64,000 bases of DNA, taken from assembly GCF_004297875.1 (NCBI RefSeq), contig NZ_SCSK01000029.1:25729-89728 (forward strand). The letters are read 5' to 3'. Position numbers and translations under genes: made by a program. The notes beneath the pieces were generated by a model. The model did no database searches. It was not told where the DNA came from and saw nothing but the letters and a program-made list of their open reading frames with translations. Shown piece after piece: positions 57,471 to 64,000 of this stretch; position 1 is the stretch's first letter; every line of letters begins with the position of its first letter. This DNA is from Pandoraea sp. GTDB lineage: Bacteria; Pseudomonadota; Gammaproteobacteria; Burkholderiales; Burkholderiaceae.

Positions 57471-59000
57471 ATGTGCGGCATCGTAGGGGTAGTTTCCAAA
57501 TCGCCTGTCAATCAGTTCATTTACGATAGTCTGCTGTTGTTGCAGCATCGTGGGCAGGACGCCGCCGGTATCGCGACCGCGAACGGCAACTCGTTTCATA
57601 TGCACAAGGGCAACGGCATGGTGCGCGACGTATTTCGCACGCGCAACATGCGCAGCCTGCCAGGCAACATCGGCATCGGCCAGGTGCGTTATCCGACGGC
57701 CGGATCGGCCAGCAGCGCTGAAGAGGCGCAGCCGTTTTATGTCAGCGCGCCATACGGCATCATCATGGCGCACAACGGCAACCTGACCAACTGGGAACAG
57801 CTCAAGGATGAGATGTTCCGCGTCGACCGGCGTCACATCAACACCAGTTCCGACTCGGAAGTGCTGCTCAACGTGCTGGCGCATGAGCTGCAAACCGCCA
57901 GCACCGATATTTCACTGTCGCGTGAGGGGCTGTTCCGCGCCGTCTCGGGCATGCATCGCCGCGTGCGCGGTTCCTATGCGATTGTCGCGTTGATTGCCGG
58001 CTTCGGTCTGCTGGCATGTCGTGATCCGTTCGGTATCCGCCCGCTGTGCTTTGGCCGCCATGAAGGCCCGAACGGCACTGAATGGATGGTTGCCTCCGAA
58101 TCGGTCGCGCTCGAGGGCATGGGGTTTACCTTCGTGCGGGATGTCGCGCCGGGGGAAGCCGTCATCATCGACCTCGACGGCAATTTGCACACGCAGCAAT
58201 GTGCCGACGCGCCGAGTCTGAACCCCTGCATTTTCGAGCTCGTTTATCTGGCCCGGCCGGACTCGTGCCTGGATGGCGTTCCGGTCTACGACGCCCGACT
58301 GCGCATGGGGGATTACCTGGCCGAAAAGATCAAGCGAACCTTGCCGATCGATGAAATCGACGTGGTGATGCCGATTCCCGACTCGAGCCGCCCGGCCGCC
58401 ATGCAGGTCGCCAAGCAGCTCAATGTCAACTATCGCGAGGGTTTCTTCAAGAATCGCTACGTAGGACGCACCTTCATCATGCCGGGCCAGGCGGTACGCA
58501 AGAAATCGGTGCGCCAGAAGCTCAATGCGATGCGTGTCGAATTCAAGGACAAATGCGTGCTGATTGTCGACGATTCGATCGTGCGCGGCACGACCAGCCA
58601 GGAAATCGTCCAGATGGCGCGTGACGCGGGGGCCCGCAAAGTGATCTTCGCCTCCGCCGCGCCGCCGGTGAAATTTCCAAATGTCTACGGTATCGATATG
58701 CCGACCAGCAGCGAACTGGTCGCTCACGGCCGCTCGGACGAGGAGGTGGCCCGCATCATCGGCGCCGATGCCCTGGTGTACCAGGACGTCGAGGACATGA
58801 AGCGTGCCGTGATGGACATCAATCCGGCGCTGGCCAATTTCGACGCATCCTGCTTCGACGGCAACTACATTACCGGCGACGTCACCCCTGCCTATCTCGA
58901 CCGGCTCGAGCAGGCGCGCCTGTCGCCGCGCGCGCAGCGCGACCGCGACGGCACTGACGGCGGCACGGACGACGAGGGCGCCTCCCACCTGAGTCTATGA
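57471..59000 (+). CDS. purF: Amidophosphoribosyltransferase
   Basis: First committed step of purine synthesis: makes phosphoribosylamine from PRPP and glutamine. The 509-residue product has the N-terminal nucleophile Cys2 (MCGIVGVVS), LLLLQHRGQDAAGIAT, the glutamine-site YPTAGSASSAEEAQPF, and the PRPP loop VLIVDDSIVRGTTS at about 363-376. GAAGGA precedes the ATG. Downstream of cvpA by 57 bases. Confidence 0.97.
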   Translation: MCGIVGVVSKSPVNQFIYDSLLLLQHRGQDAAGIATANGNSFHMHKGNGMVRDVFRTRNMRSLPGNIGIGQVRYPTAGSASSAEEAQPFYVSAPYGIIMAHNGNLTNWEQLKDEMFRVDRRHINTSSDSEVLLNVLAHELQTASTDISLSREGLFRAVSGMHRRVRGSYAIVALIAGFGLLACRDPFGIRPLCFGRHEGPNGTEWMVASESVALEGMGFTFVRDVAPGEAVIIDLDGNLHTQQCADAPSLNPCIFELVYLARPDSCLDGVPVYDARLRMGDYLAEKIKRTLPIDEIDVVMPIPDSSRPAAMQVAKQLNVNYREGFFKNRYVGRTFIMPGQAVRKKSVRQKLNAMRVEFKDKCVLIVDDSIVRGTTSQEIVQMARDAGARKVIFASAAPPVKFPNVYGIDMPTSSELVAHGRSDEEVARIIGADALVYQDVEDMKRAVMDINPALANFDASCFDGNYITGDVTPAYLDRLEQARLSPRAQRDRDGTDGGTDDEGASHLSL

Positions 59001-59023
59001 TGGCAGGTTGCGGCACAGGGTGG

Positions 59024-59029
59024 TACACT
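59024..59029 (+). promoter_or_regulatory. Possible -10 element for the metZ leader RNA
   Basis: TACACT at 59024-59029 would start transcription near 59035, exactly where the riboswitch-like aptamer begins. The matching -35 (around 59001-59006) is poor, so this rests on position and the hexamer alone. Confidence 0.4.
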
Positions 59030-59034
59030 TAAAA

Positions 59035-59099
59035 GGCGTCGATTTGATTTCAGCTTGCGGACGCGGGGCACCTGGCCCCAAAACAGCTAAAGCGAGGCC
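59035..59099 (+). ncRNA. SAM-II-like riboswitch aptamer upstream of metZ
   Basis: Elements in order: P1 5' strand GCGTC (59036-59040), conserved loop GATTTG, CTTGC (59054-59058), P1 3' strand GACGC (59060-59064), an optional GGGG/CCCC hairpin (59065-59079), then AAAACAGCTAAAGCG (59080-59094). The CTTGC and GCTAAAG segments can form the SAM-II pseudoknot. SAM-II (SAM-alpha) aptamers are known ahead of metA, metX and metZ, mainly in Alphaproteobacteria and also in some Betaproteobacteria. A terminator follows before metZ, so high SAM would be expected to stop transcription. Confidence 0.8.
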
Positions 59100-59116
59100 T
59101 AGATAGATGGAATTTC

Positions 59117-59155
59117 AAGCCCGTTTTGCTGACCAGCGAAACGGGCTTTTTTATT
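59117..59155 (+). terminator. Intrinsic terminator in the metZ leader
   Basis: AAGCCCGTTT (59117-59126) / AAACGGGCTT (59139-59148) is a 10-bp perfect stem. An inner GCT/AGC extension is possible, and TTTTTATTG follows. It ends about 17 bases before the metZ ATG and downstream of the SAM-II-like aptamer. It also terminates purF read-through. I did not find an obvious antiterminator strand. Confidence 0.85.
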
Positions 59156-59171
59156 GATAAGGGATACATCC

Positions 59172-60359
59172 ATGGACGCCTTCGATTTCGATACGCTGGC
59201 GGTGCGCGCCGGCACCGAGCGCACCAACTTCAACGAGCATTCCGAAGCGCTTTTCCTGACCTCCAGCTTTTGCTTCAAGAGCGCGGCCGAGGCCGCCGAG
59301 CGCTTTGCCAAATCTGAGGAAGGTTTCGTCTACTCCCGCTTCACCAATCCGACCGTATCGATGTTCCAGGACCGGCTCGCGGCCCTGGAGGGCGCCGAGG
59401 CCTGCATGGCAACGGCCTCAGGCATGAGTGCGATCATGTCGGTGGTCATGAGCACGCTCAGCGCGGGCGACCATCTGGTCAGTTCGCAAAGCATCTTTGG
59501 CTCGACACTGCAAATGTTCAGCGCGATTTTCAGTCGCTTCGGTATCCGAACGACGTTCGTCGACCCAAGCGACCTTGACGCGTGGCGCGCGGCAGTCGAG
59601 CCCGACACAAAAATGTTTTTTCTGGAAACGCCGTCCAACCCGCTGACTGAAGTCGCTGATATCGCTGCCATCGGCAGTATCGCCAGGCAAGCCGGTGCGC
59701 TGTTCGTGGTCGATAACTGTTTTTGCTCGCCGGCCCTGCAACTGCCGATCAAGCTCGGAGCCGATGTGGTCGTGCACTCCGCGACCAAATACCTCGATGG
59801 CCAGGGACGCGTGCTGGGCGGCGCGGTGGTCGGCACGCGCGAGTACATCATGGGAAAAATATTTCCGTTTGTGCGCAGCGCCGGTCCGACCCTGTCGGCC
59901 TTCAACGCCTGGGTGCTGCTCAAGGGCATGGAGACGCTCAAACTGCGCATGCAGCAGCAATCGGCCAATGCGCTGGTGATCGCCCAATGGCTCGAAGCGC
60001 ATCCCGGCATCGCCCGTGTCTACTACCCTGGCCTGCCGTCGCACCCGCAACACGCGCTGGCAATGCGCCAGCAAAGCAGCGGCGGGGCGATCGTCGCATT
60101 CGAGGTCAAAGGCGACACGCCTGAACAGCAACGCGCCAATGCCTGGCGCGTGATCGATCACACGCGGATCTGCTCGATCACGGGCAATCTGGGCGACACC
60201 CGTACCACCATTACCCACCCCGCGAGCACCACGCACGGCCGCATTACGCCGGAAGCGCGAGCAGCGGCGGGCATTACCGAGGGGCTGATCCGCCTTGCCG
60301 TGGGACTGGAAAACGCGGCCGACATCCGCGCCGATCTGGCGCGCGGACTGGATATCTGA
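59172..60359 (+). CDS. metZ: O-succinylhomoserine sulfhydrylase
   Basis: Makes homocysteine from O-succinylhomoserine and sulfide in methionine synthesis. The 395-residue Cys/Met-metabolism PLP enzyme has the Schiff-base lysine K206 in [18 protein letters not shown], plus [26 protein letters not shown] and [25 protein letters not shown] 59172 follows AAGGGA. It lies behind a SAM-II-like aptamer and terminator, fitting control by SAM. Confidence 0.95.
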   Translation: MDAFDFDTLAVRAGTERTNFNEHSEALFLTSSFCFKSAAEAAERFAKSEEGFVYSRFTNPTVSMFQDRLAALEGAEACMATASGMSAIMSVVMSTLSAGDHLVSSQSIFGSTLQMFSAIFSRFGIRTTFVDPSDLDAWRAAVEPDTKMFFLETPSNPLTEVADIAAIGSIARQAGALFVVDNCFCSPALQLPIKLGADVVVHSATKYLDGQGRVLGGAVVGTREYIMGKIFPFVRSAGPTLSAFNAWVLLKGMETLKLRMQQQSANALVIAQWLEAHPGIARVYYPGLPSHPQHALAMRQQSSGGAIVAFEVKGDTPEQQRANAWRVIDHTRICSITGNLGDTRTTITHPASTTHGRITPEARAAAGITEGLIRLAVGLENAADIRADLARGLDI

Positions 60360-60376
60360 CCTTCTTCGCCACTGCC

Positions 60377-61444
60377 ATGAGCCGCTACTGGAACCCCGTC
60401 GTTGCGCGCCTGACACCCTATGTGCCCGGTGAGCAACCGCAGCTTGAGCGACTGATCAAGCTCAATACCAATGAGAATCCCTATGGTCCGTCGCCACGCG
60501 TGCTGCAGGCCGTGCGCGACGCGCTGGGGGCCGACGGCGACGGCCTGCGGCGCTATCCCGACCCGGACGCCGCACGCCTGAAGGCAACCATTGCCGGCTA
60601 TCACGCGCTGAGCGCGACGCAGGTGTTCGTGGGTAATGGGTCAGATGAAGTGCTGGCGCTGGTGTTTCAGGCGCTGCTCAAGCATGAGCGACCGATTCTT
60701 TTTCCCGATATCACGTATAGCTTTTACCCGGTCTATTGCGGCCTGTACGAGATCGCCTATGAGAGCGTGCCGCTGACTGACCGATTCACGATCCGGGCGG
60801 CCGATTACGTGCGCCCGAACGGCGGCATCATCTTCCCCAATCCCAATGCGCCGACGGGGTGCCTGATGCCATTGCAGGACATCGAAGCGATCCTGCGCGG
60901 CAATCCGGACTCCGTTGTCGTTATCGATGAGGCATATGTCGACTTTGGCGGCGCTTCGGCCGTGACGCTGATCGACCGGTATCCGAATCTGCTGGTGGTT
61001 CAGACGCTCTCCAAATCGCGCTCCCTGGCCGGATTGCGCGTCGGTTTTGCAATGGGTCACGCAGATTTGATTGCCGGCTTGGAGCGCGTCAAGAACAGCT
61101 TCAACTCCTACCCGCTGGACCGGCTGGCTCAGGCGGGCGCGATTGCCGCTTTCGAAGACCGCGATCATTTCGAGCGTACCTGCCAGGCCGTCATGGCGAG
61201 CCGGGATGAGCTCACGCAACGGTTGAGCGCGCTGGGTTTCGAAGTATTGCCGTCGAGCGCCAACTTCGTCTTCGCGCGTCATCCGGCGCACGACGCTGCG
61301 GCGCTTGCCGCCGCCCTGCGGGCAAGACACATCGTGGTGCGCCACTTTGCCAAGCCGCGCATCGCGCAATTCCTGCGCATCTCGGTCGGCACTGAAGAGG
61401 AGTGCGCCGCGCTGACCGACGCCCTGGCTGACGTGGTGGCGTGA
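60377..61444 (+). CDS. hisC: Histidinol-phosphate aminotransferase
   Basis: Transaminates imidazole acetol phosphate in histidine synthesis. The 355-residue PLP enzyme has [18 protein letters not shown] (about 29-46), [43 protein letters not shown], and the PLP lysine K213 in [19 protein letters not shown]. Located 17 bases after metZ, so probably co-transcribed and indirectly under the metZ leader; other hisC paralogs with aromatic specificity exist in such genomes. Confidence 0.93.
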   Translation: MSRYWNPVVARLTPYVPGEQPQLERLIKLNTNENPYGPSPRVLQAVRDALGADGDGLRRYPDPDAARLKATIAGYHALSATQVFVGNGSDEVLALVFQALLKHERPILFPDITYSFYPVYCGLYEIAYESVPLTDRFTIRAADYVRPNGGIIFPNPNAPTGCLMPLQDIEAILRGNPDSVVVIDEAYVDFGGASAVTLIDRYPNLLVVQTLSKSRSLAGLRVGFAMGHADLIAGLERVKNSFNSYPLDRLAQAGAIAAFEDRDHFERTCQAVMASRDELTQRLSALGFEVLPSSANFVFARHPAHDAAALAAALRARHIVVRHFAKPRIAQFLRISVGTEEECAALTDALADVVA

Positions 61445-61499
61445 CGCAGTCGAGTTGCCTGGCGCGAAAGGACGCTGGGGACCGGACAACCCGCTCGCG

Positions 61500-62264
61500 C
61501 TAGGCCACGGCCTGTTTGCGCCACTGCGCGGGCGGCATGCCGAAAGCTGCGCGAAAGGCGTGCGTGAATGCGCTCTGATCGTTGAAGCCGACCGCCAGCG
61601 CAATGTCGCTCAGCGGCAGGGTGTTTTGCCGCAGCAGCGCCGCGGCGTGCTCCAGCCGCAGCCGCAGCAGATAGCGGTATGGCGTGGTGCCGGCAGCCGC
61701 CACGAAGCAATCGTGAAAGCGGCGCGGACTCAGGCCCGTGAGCCCGGCCAGCTGCGCAGTGGTCATCGGTTCATCGAGGCGGCTGCGCATGAAGTGGTCG
61801 ATCCTCGCGATGTCCAGGCGCTGGGCGTCGGTGCGTTGCGGGCCCAGGCGTTCGTTCAGCGCATCGAGCAGCAAATGGCAGCCACGCAGGCGCAGCGCCT
61901 GGCGTTGCGGATGTCGTTGTGTGTTTTCCGCGATGAAATGCACCAGATGCACCAAATCCCGGTCCAGCGTAAAGAATCTCGCATCGTCGAATAACGGTCC
62001 GTCGGTATGTCGCGACACTGGTAAATCCAGCACCAACTGGCGGTTTCGCCGCTCGCCGCGGTAGTCGTGGCGCACGCTGGCCGGAATCACGCAGCCGCGC
62101 CGCGCGGTGATTTCGCCGGCGCCGCCCGGCAGCGCGATTTCCATGCGACCGGCCAGGCCGATGACCACCTGGTGGTGCTCGTGCAGATCACTGCTCTGAA
62201 GCGGTTCGTAGTGCCGGACTTCCAGTACGGCAGCAGGAGCGACGTGGCTCGGTGAGTGGGACAT
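61500..62264 (-). CDS. AraC-family transcriptional regulator
   Basis: A 254-residue regulator. The N-terminal cupin-like ligand domain spans about 15-110 ([19 protein letters not shown]...). The C-terminal AraC DNA-binding domain spans about 150-250, with two helix-turn-helix units: [20 protein letters not shown] and [24 protein letters not shown] 62264 has no clear ribosome site. Divergent from gltX; target unknown. It converges on the hisC end with no terminator seen. Confidence 0.88.
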   Translation of the reverse strand: MSHSPSHVAPAAVLEVRHYEPLQSSDLHEHHQVVIGLAGRMEIALPGGAGEITARRGCVIPASVRHDYRGERRNRQLVLDLPVSRHTDGPLFDDARFFTLDRDLVHLVHFIAENTQRHPQRQALRLRGCHLLLDALNERLGPQRTDAQRLDIARIDHFMRSRLDEPMTTAQLAGLTGLSPRRFHDCFVAAAGTTPYRYLLRLRLEHAAALLRQNTLPLSDIALAVGFNDQSAFTHAFRAAFGMPPAQWRKQAVA

Positions 62265-62310
62265 AGGACGCGCGCGGTCCGCTGATGACGGGAGATCCAA
62301 GTATATGCCC

Positions 62311-62339
62311 GATCCGCGACACAAGCCCGGCTGTATAAT
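62311..62339 (+). promoter_or_regulatory. Promoter of the gltX leader
   Basis: A perfect TATAAT (-10) lies at 62334-62339. At 17 bases upstream the -35 position reads GATCCG (62311-62316), which is poor, so an activator or other context may help. The start would be near 62346, just at the base of the first leader hairpin. Confidence 0.55.
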
Positions 62340-62340
62340 G

Positions 62341-62415
62341 GCGGCTTCAGCTTTCAAGCCGCTTCAGGGCAGCCCTCGACAATCAGCCTGCGCGCCAATC
62401 GCGGGCTTTTTGTTT
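62341..62415 (+). ncRNA. Structured gltX leader or small RNA ending in a terminator
   Basis: The roughly 70-base segment folds into three local hairpins: GCGGCTT/AAGCCGC (62341-62347, 62356-62362), AGGGC/GCCCT (62366-62375), and the terminator AGCCTGCG/CGCGGGCT (62385-62392, 62400-62407) followed by TTTTTGTTT. It begins at the predicted start of the TATAAT promoter and ends 28 bases before gltX. It may be an attenuator controlling gltX or a stand-alone small RNA. No known riboswitch class is recognised. Confidence 0.6.
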
Positions 62416-62442
62416 GGCCCGCCGCAATTCTTCAGGCCTATC

Positions 62443-63831
62443 ATGAGCAAAATCCGTACACGTTTCGCCCCCAGCCCGACCGGCTTTATCCATTTGGGCA
62501 ATATTCGTTCCGCACTGTATCCATGGGCGTTCGCGCGCCACAATCACGGCGACTTCATTCTGCGTATCGAAGACACCGACCTGGAGCGCTCGACGCCGGC
62601 CGCGGTGCAGGCGATCCTGGACGGCATGGCGTGGCTCGAACTGGATTTCGATGAAGGGCCGTTCTATCAAATGCAGCGCATGGACCGCTATCGTGAGGTG
62701 CTGCAGCAGTTGCTGGCAGCCGGGCAGGTGTACCAGTGCTACACGACGCCCGAAGAGCTCGACGCCCTGCGCGAGCAACAGCGGGCCAAAGGAGAGAAGC
62801 CGCGCTACGACGGTCGGTGGCGGCCCGAGCCGGGCAAGACGCTGCCGAGTCCGCCGCCGGGTGTCGCGCCGGTGCTGCGGTTCAAGAATCCGCTGAGCGG
62901 TTCGGTCGTCTGGGACGACGCTGTGAAGGGGCGCATCGAGATCTCCAACGAGGAACTGGACGACCTGGTGATCGCCCGGCCCGACGGCACGCCGACCTAC
63001 AATTTCTGCGTAGTGGTCGACGACATGGACATGGCCATTACGCACGTGATTCGCGGTGACGATCACGTCAACAACACGCCGCGCCAGATCAATATTTTCC
63101 GGGCGCTGGGCAAGGAGCCCCCGGTCTACGCGCATTTGCCCACGGTGCTCAATGACCAGGGCGAAAAAATGTCCAAGCGCAATGGCGCCATGAGCGTGAT
63201 GCAATACCGTGACGAAGGCTATTTGCCCGAAGCGGTATTGAACTATCTCGCCCGATTGGGTTGGGCACACGGCGATGCGGAGATTTTTTCGCGCGAGCAG
63301 TTTGTCGCATGGTTCGACCTCGCGCACCTGGGCAAGTCGCCGGCGCAGCATAATCCGGAAAAGCTGGCCTGGTTGAACAACCACTACATCAAGCAGGCCG
63401 ACAATGACCGGCTCGCGGGCCTGGCTCAGCCGTTTCTCGCCCAGCAGGGATTGTCGACCGACGGCGGGCCGGCGCTGGCCGGCGTGGTCGGTCTGCTCAA
63501 GGATCGCGCCAATACCGTCAAGGAAATCGCCGAGAATGCGGCGATGTTTTACCGTGTGCCGCAGCCGGCGCCCGACGCGCTGGCCCAGCATCTGACCGAG
63601 CAGGTCAAGCCCGCGCTGGTCGATCTGGCCGCCGCGCTGCGCGAGGTCGAGTGGAGCAGGGAAGCAATCGGCGCCGCGTTCAAGAGCGTACTGGCCCGCC
63701 ATGGCCTCAAGATGCCCCAACTGGCAATGCCGGTGCGCCTGCTGACCGTGGGACAGACGCAGACGCCGTCGATCGACGCGGTGCTGGCGCTGCTCGGACG
63801 CCAGGCGGTGCTGAGCCGACTGGGCGGCTAA
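62443..63831 (+). CDS. gltX: Glutamyl-tRNA synthetase
   Basis: Charges tRNA-Glu. The 462-residue class I synthetase has the HIGH-type motif HLGN at 17-20 ([18 protein letters not shown]), the KMSKR loop at 242-246, and [26 protein letters not shown] 62443 is set by the family N-terminus; the frame continues upstream through the leader but has no support. Ends before a 13-bp bidirectional terminator. Confidence 0.96.
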   Translation: MSKIRTRFAPSPTGFIHLGNIRSALYPWAFARHNHGDFILRIEDTDLERSTPAAVQAILDGMAWLELDFDEGPFYQMQRMDRYREVLQQLLAAGQVYQCYTTPEELDALREQQRAKGEKPRYDGRWRPEPGKTLPSPPPGVAPVLRFKNPLSGSVVWDDAVKGRIEISNEELDDLVIARPDGTPTYNFCVVVDDMDMAITHVIRGDDHVNNTPRQINIFRALGKEPPVYAHLPTVLNDQGEKMSKRNGAMSVMQYRDEGYLPEAVLNYLARLGWAHGDAEIFSREQFVAWFDLAHLGKSPAQHNPEKLAWLNNHYIKQADNDRLAGLAQPFLAQQGLSTDGGPALAGVVGLLKDRANTVKEIAENAAMFYRVPQPAPDALAQHLTEQVKPALVDLAAALREVEWSREAIGAAFKSVLARHGLKMPQLAMPVRLLTVGQTQTPSIDAVLALLGRQAVLSRLGG

Positions 63832-63848
63832 GCGCGCTCATGGAAAAG

Positions 63849-63886
63849 AAAAAAGCCGGTGCTGCATGACAGTCACCGGCTTTTTT
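63849..63886. terminator. Bidirectional intrinsic terminator after gltX
   Basis: AAAAAAGCCGGTG (63849-63861) and CACCGGCTTTTTT (63874-63886) form a perfect 13-bp stem with a 12-base loop. It can stop gltX transcripts on the plus strand and the transposase transcript on the minus strand. The transposase stop codon lies only four bases to its right. Confidence 0.88.
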
Positions 63887-63889
63887 GGT

Positions 63890-64000
63890 TCATCGCGGGA
63901 TACCGGGGAAGGCGGCGCGGATCTTGAGGAAGAAATATTCCTCGTCGCGGTACCCGTAAGCCCGACGCTTGATGACCTTGATGGTGTTGTTGATGCCCTC
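63890..64000 (-). mobile_element. 3' end of an ISL3-type transposase (partial, cut by the window edge)
   Basis: The minus-strand frame open from the window edge encodes 36 residues and a TGA at 63892-63890: EGINNTIKVIKRRAYGYRDE followed by EYFFLKIRAAFPGIPR. This is the highly typical C-terminus of ISL3-family (DDE) transposases of proteobacteria. The element extends beyond 64000; its inverted repeat is not visible with certainty. It begins only four bases from the gltX terminator. Whether the rest of the transposase is intact is unknown. Confidence 0.8.

Noticed and set aside
62341..62415. T-box riboswitch ahead of gltX
   Set aside because: No T-box sequence, specifier loop or stem I; T-boxes are mainly Gram-positive. 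The segment is described as an unclassified leader instead.
1..64000. CRISPR array, prophage, integrative element or defence island
   Set aside because: No regularly spaced repeats, integrase, phage structural genes or attachment-site duplications were seen; only a transposase fragment at the right edge.

Overview
The window is ordinary, densely coded core chromosome of a high-GC betaproteobacterium, most likely a member of the Burkholderiaceae (Burkholderia / Paraburkholderia / Pandoraea / Ralstonia relatives). Support comes from the order secG - tRNA-Leu - nuoA-N - DUF2818 - NUDIX - DUF1178, the Burkholderiales-restricted DUF2863 gene, the sdhCDAB-sdhE-gltA block, and the run leuC - entericidin - leuD - leuB - asd - fimV - truA - trpF - trpB - DNA methyltransferase - trpA - accD - folC - dedD - cvpA - purF - metZ. 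In Burkholderia sensu stricto, as I recall it, the nuo operon and the glt/sdh/leu/asd/trp block are on different chromosomes. Here they are about 20 kb apart, which points to a lineage such as Pandoraea or Ralstonia. I could not test this.

Layout. (1) 1-15.8 kb: secG, a promoter-driven tRNA-Leu(GAG), and a complete 14-gene complex I operon (nuoA-nuoN) followed by a small membrane protein (DUF2818). (2) 15.8-31.4 kb: mixed housekeeping and accessory metabolism on both strands. It holds a NUDIX hydrolase, DUF1178, a MaoC-like hydratase, a YegP-like protein, two GST-fold proteins, a beta-oxidation-like trio (hydroxyacyl-CoA dehydrogenase, enoyl-CoA hydratase, histidine phosphatase), a YbdL-like aminotransferase, a PIN protein, yaaA, an M14 carboxypeptidase, a TrmB-like methyltransferase, DUF2863, and an alkylation-repair pair (Ada/AlkA fusion plus Ogt). 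(3) 31.4-42.4 kb: TCA-cycle region. acnA, an MliC-like protein and mdh lie on the minus strand; a GntR/HutC regulator, sdhCDAB, sdhE and gltA lie on the plus strand. A perfect 28-bp palindrome and a near-consensus mdh promoter lie between mdh and gntR. (4) 42.5-61.4 kb: a long plus-strand run for leucine, aspartate-family and tryptophan synthesis, fatty-acid and folate synthesis, division/pilus-associated proteins, purF, and then metZ and hisC. (5) 61.5-64 kb: an AraC regulator, gltX behind a structured leader that contains a strong terminator, and the 3' end of an ISL3-type transposase cut by the window edge.

The RNA and regulatory signals I consider best supported are the SAM-II-like riboswitch plus terminator ahead of metZ, the GntR palindrome, the tRNA-Leu promoter, the gltX leader, and several clean intrinsic terminators. 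I saw no CRISPR array, prophage, integrase, rRNA or defence island, and I do not think the window holds a wholly new system. The most interesting items are regulatory RNAs and operators and a DNA methyltransferase embedded in the trp genes.
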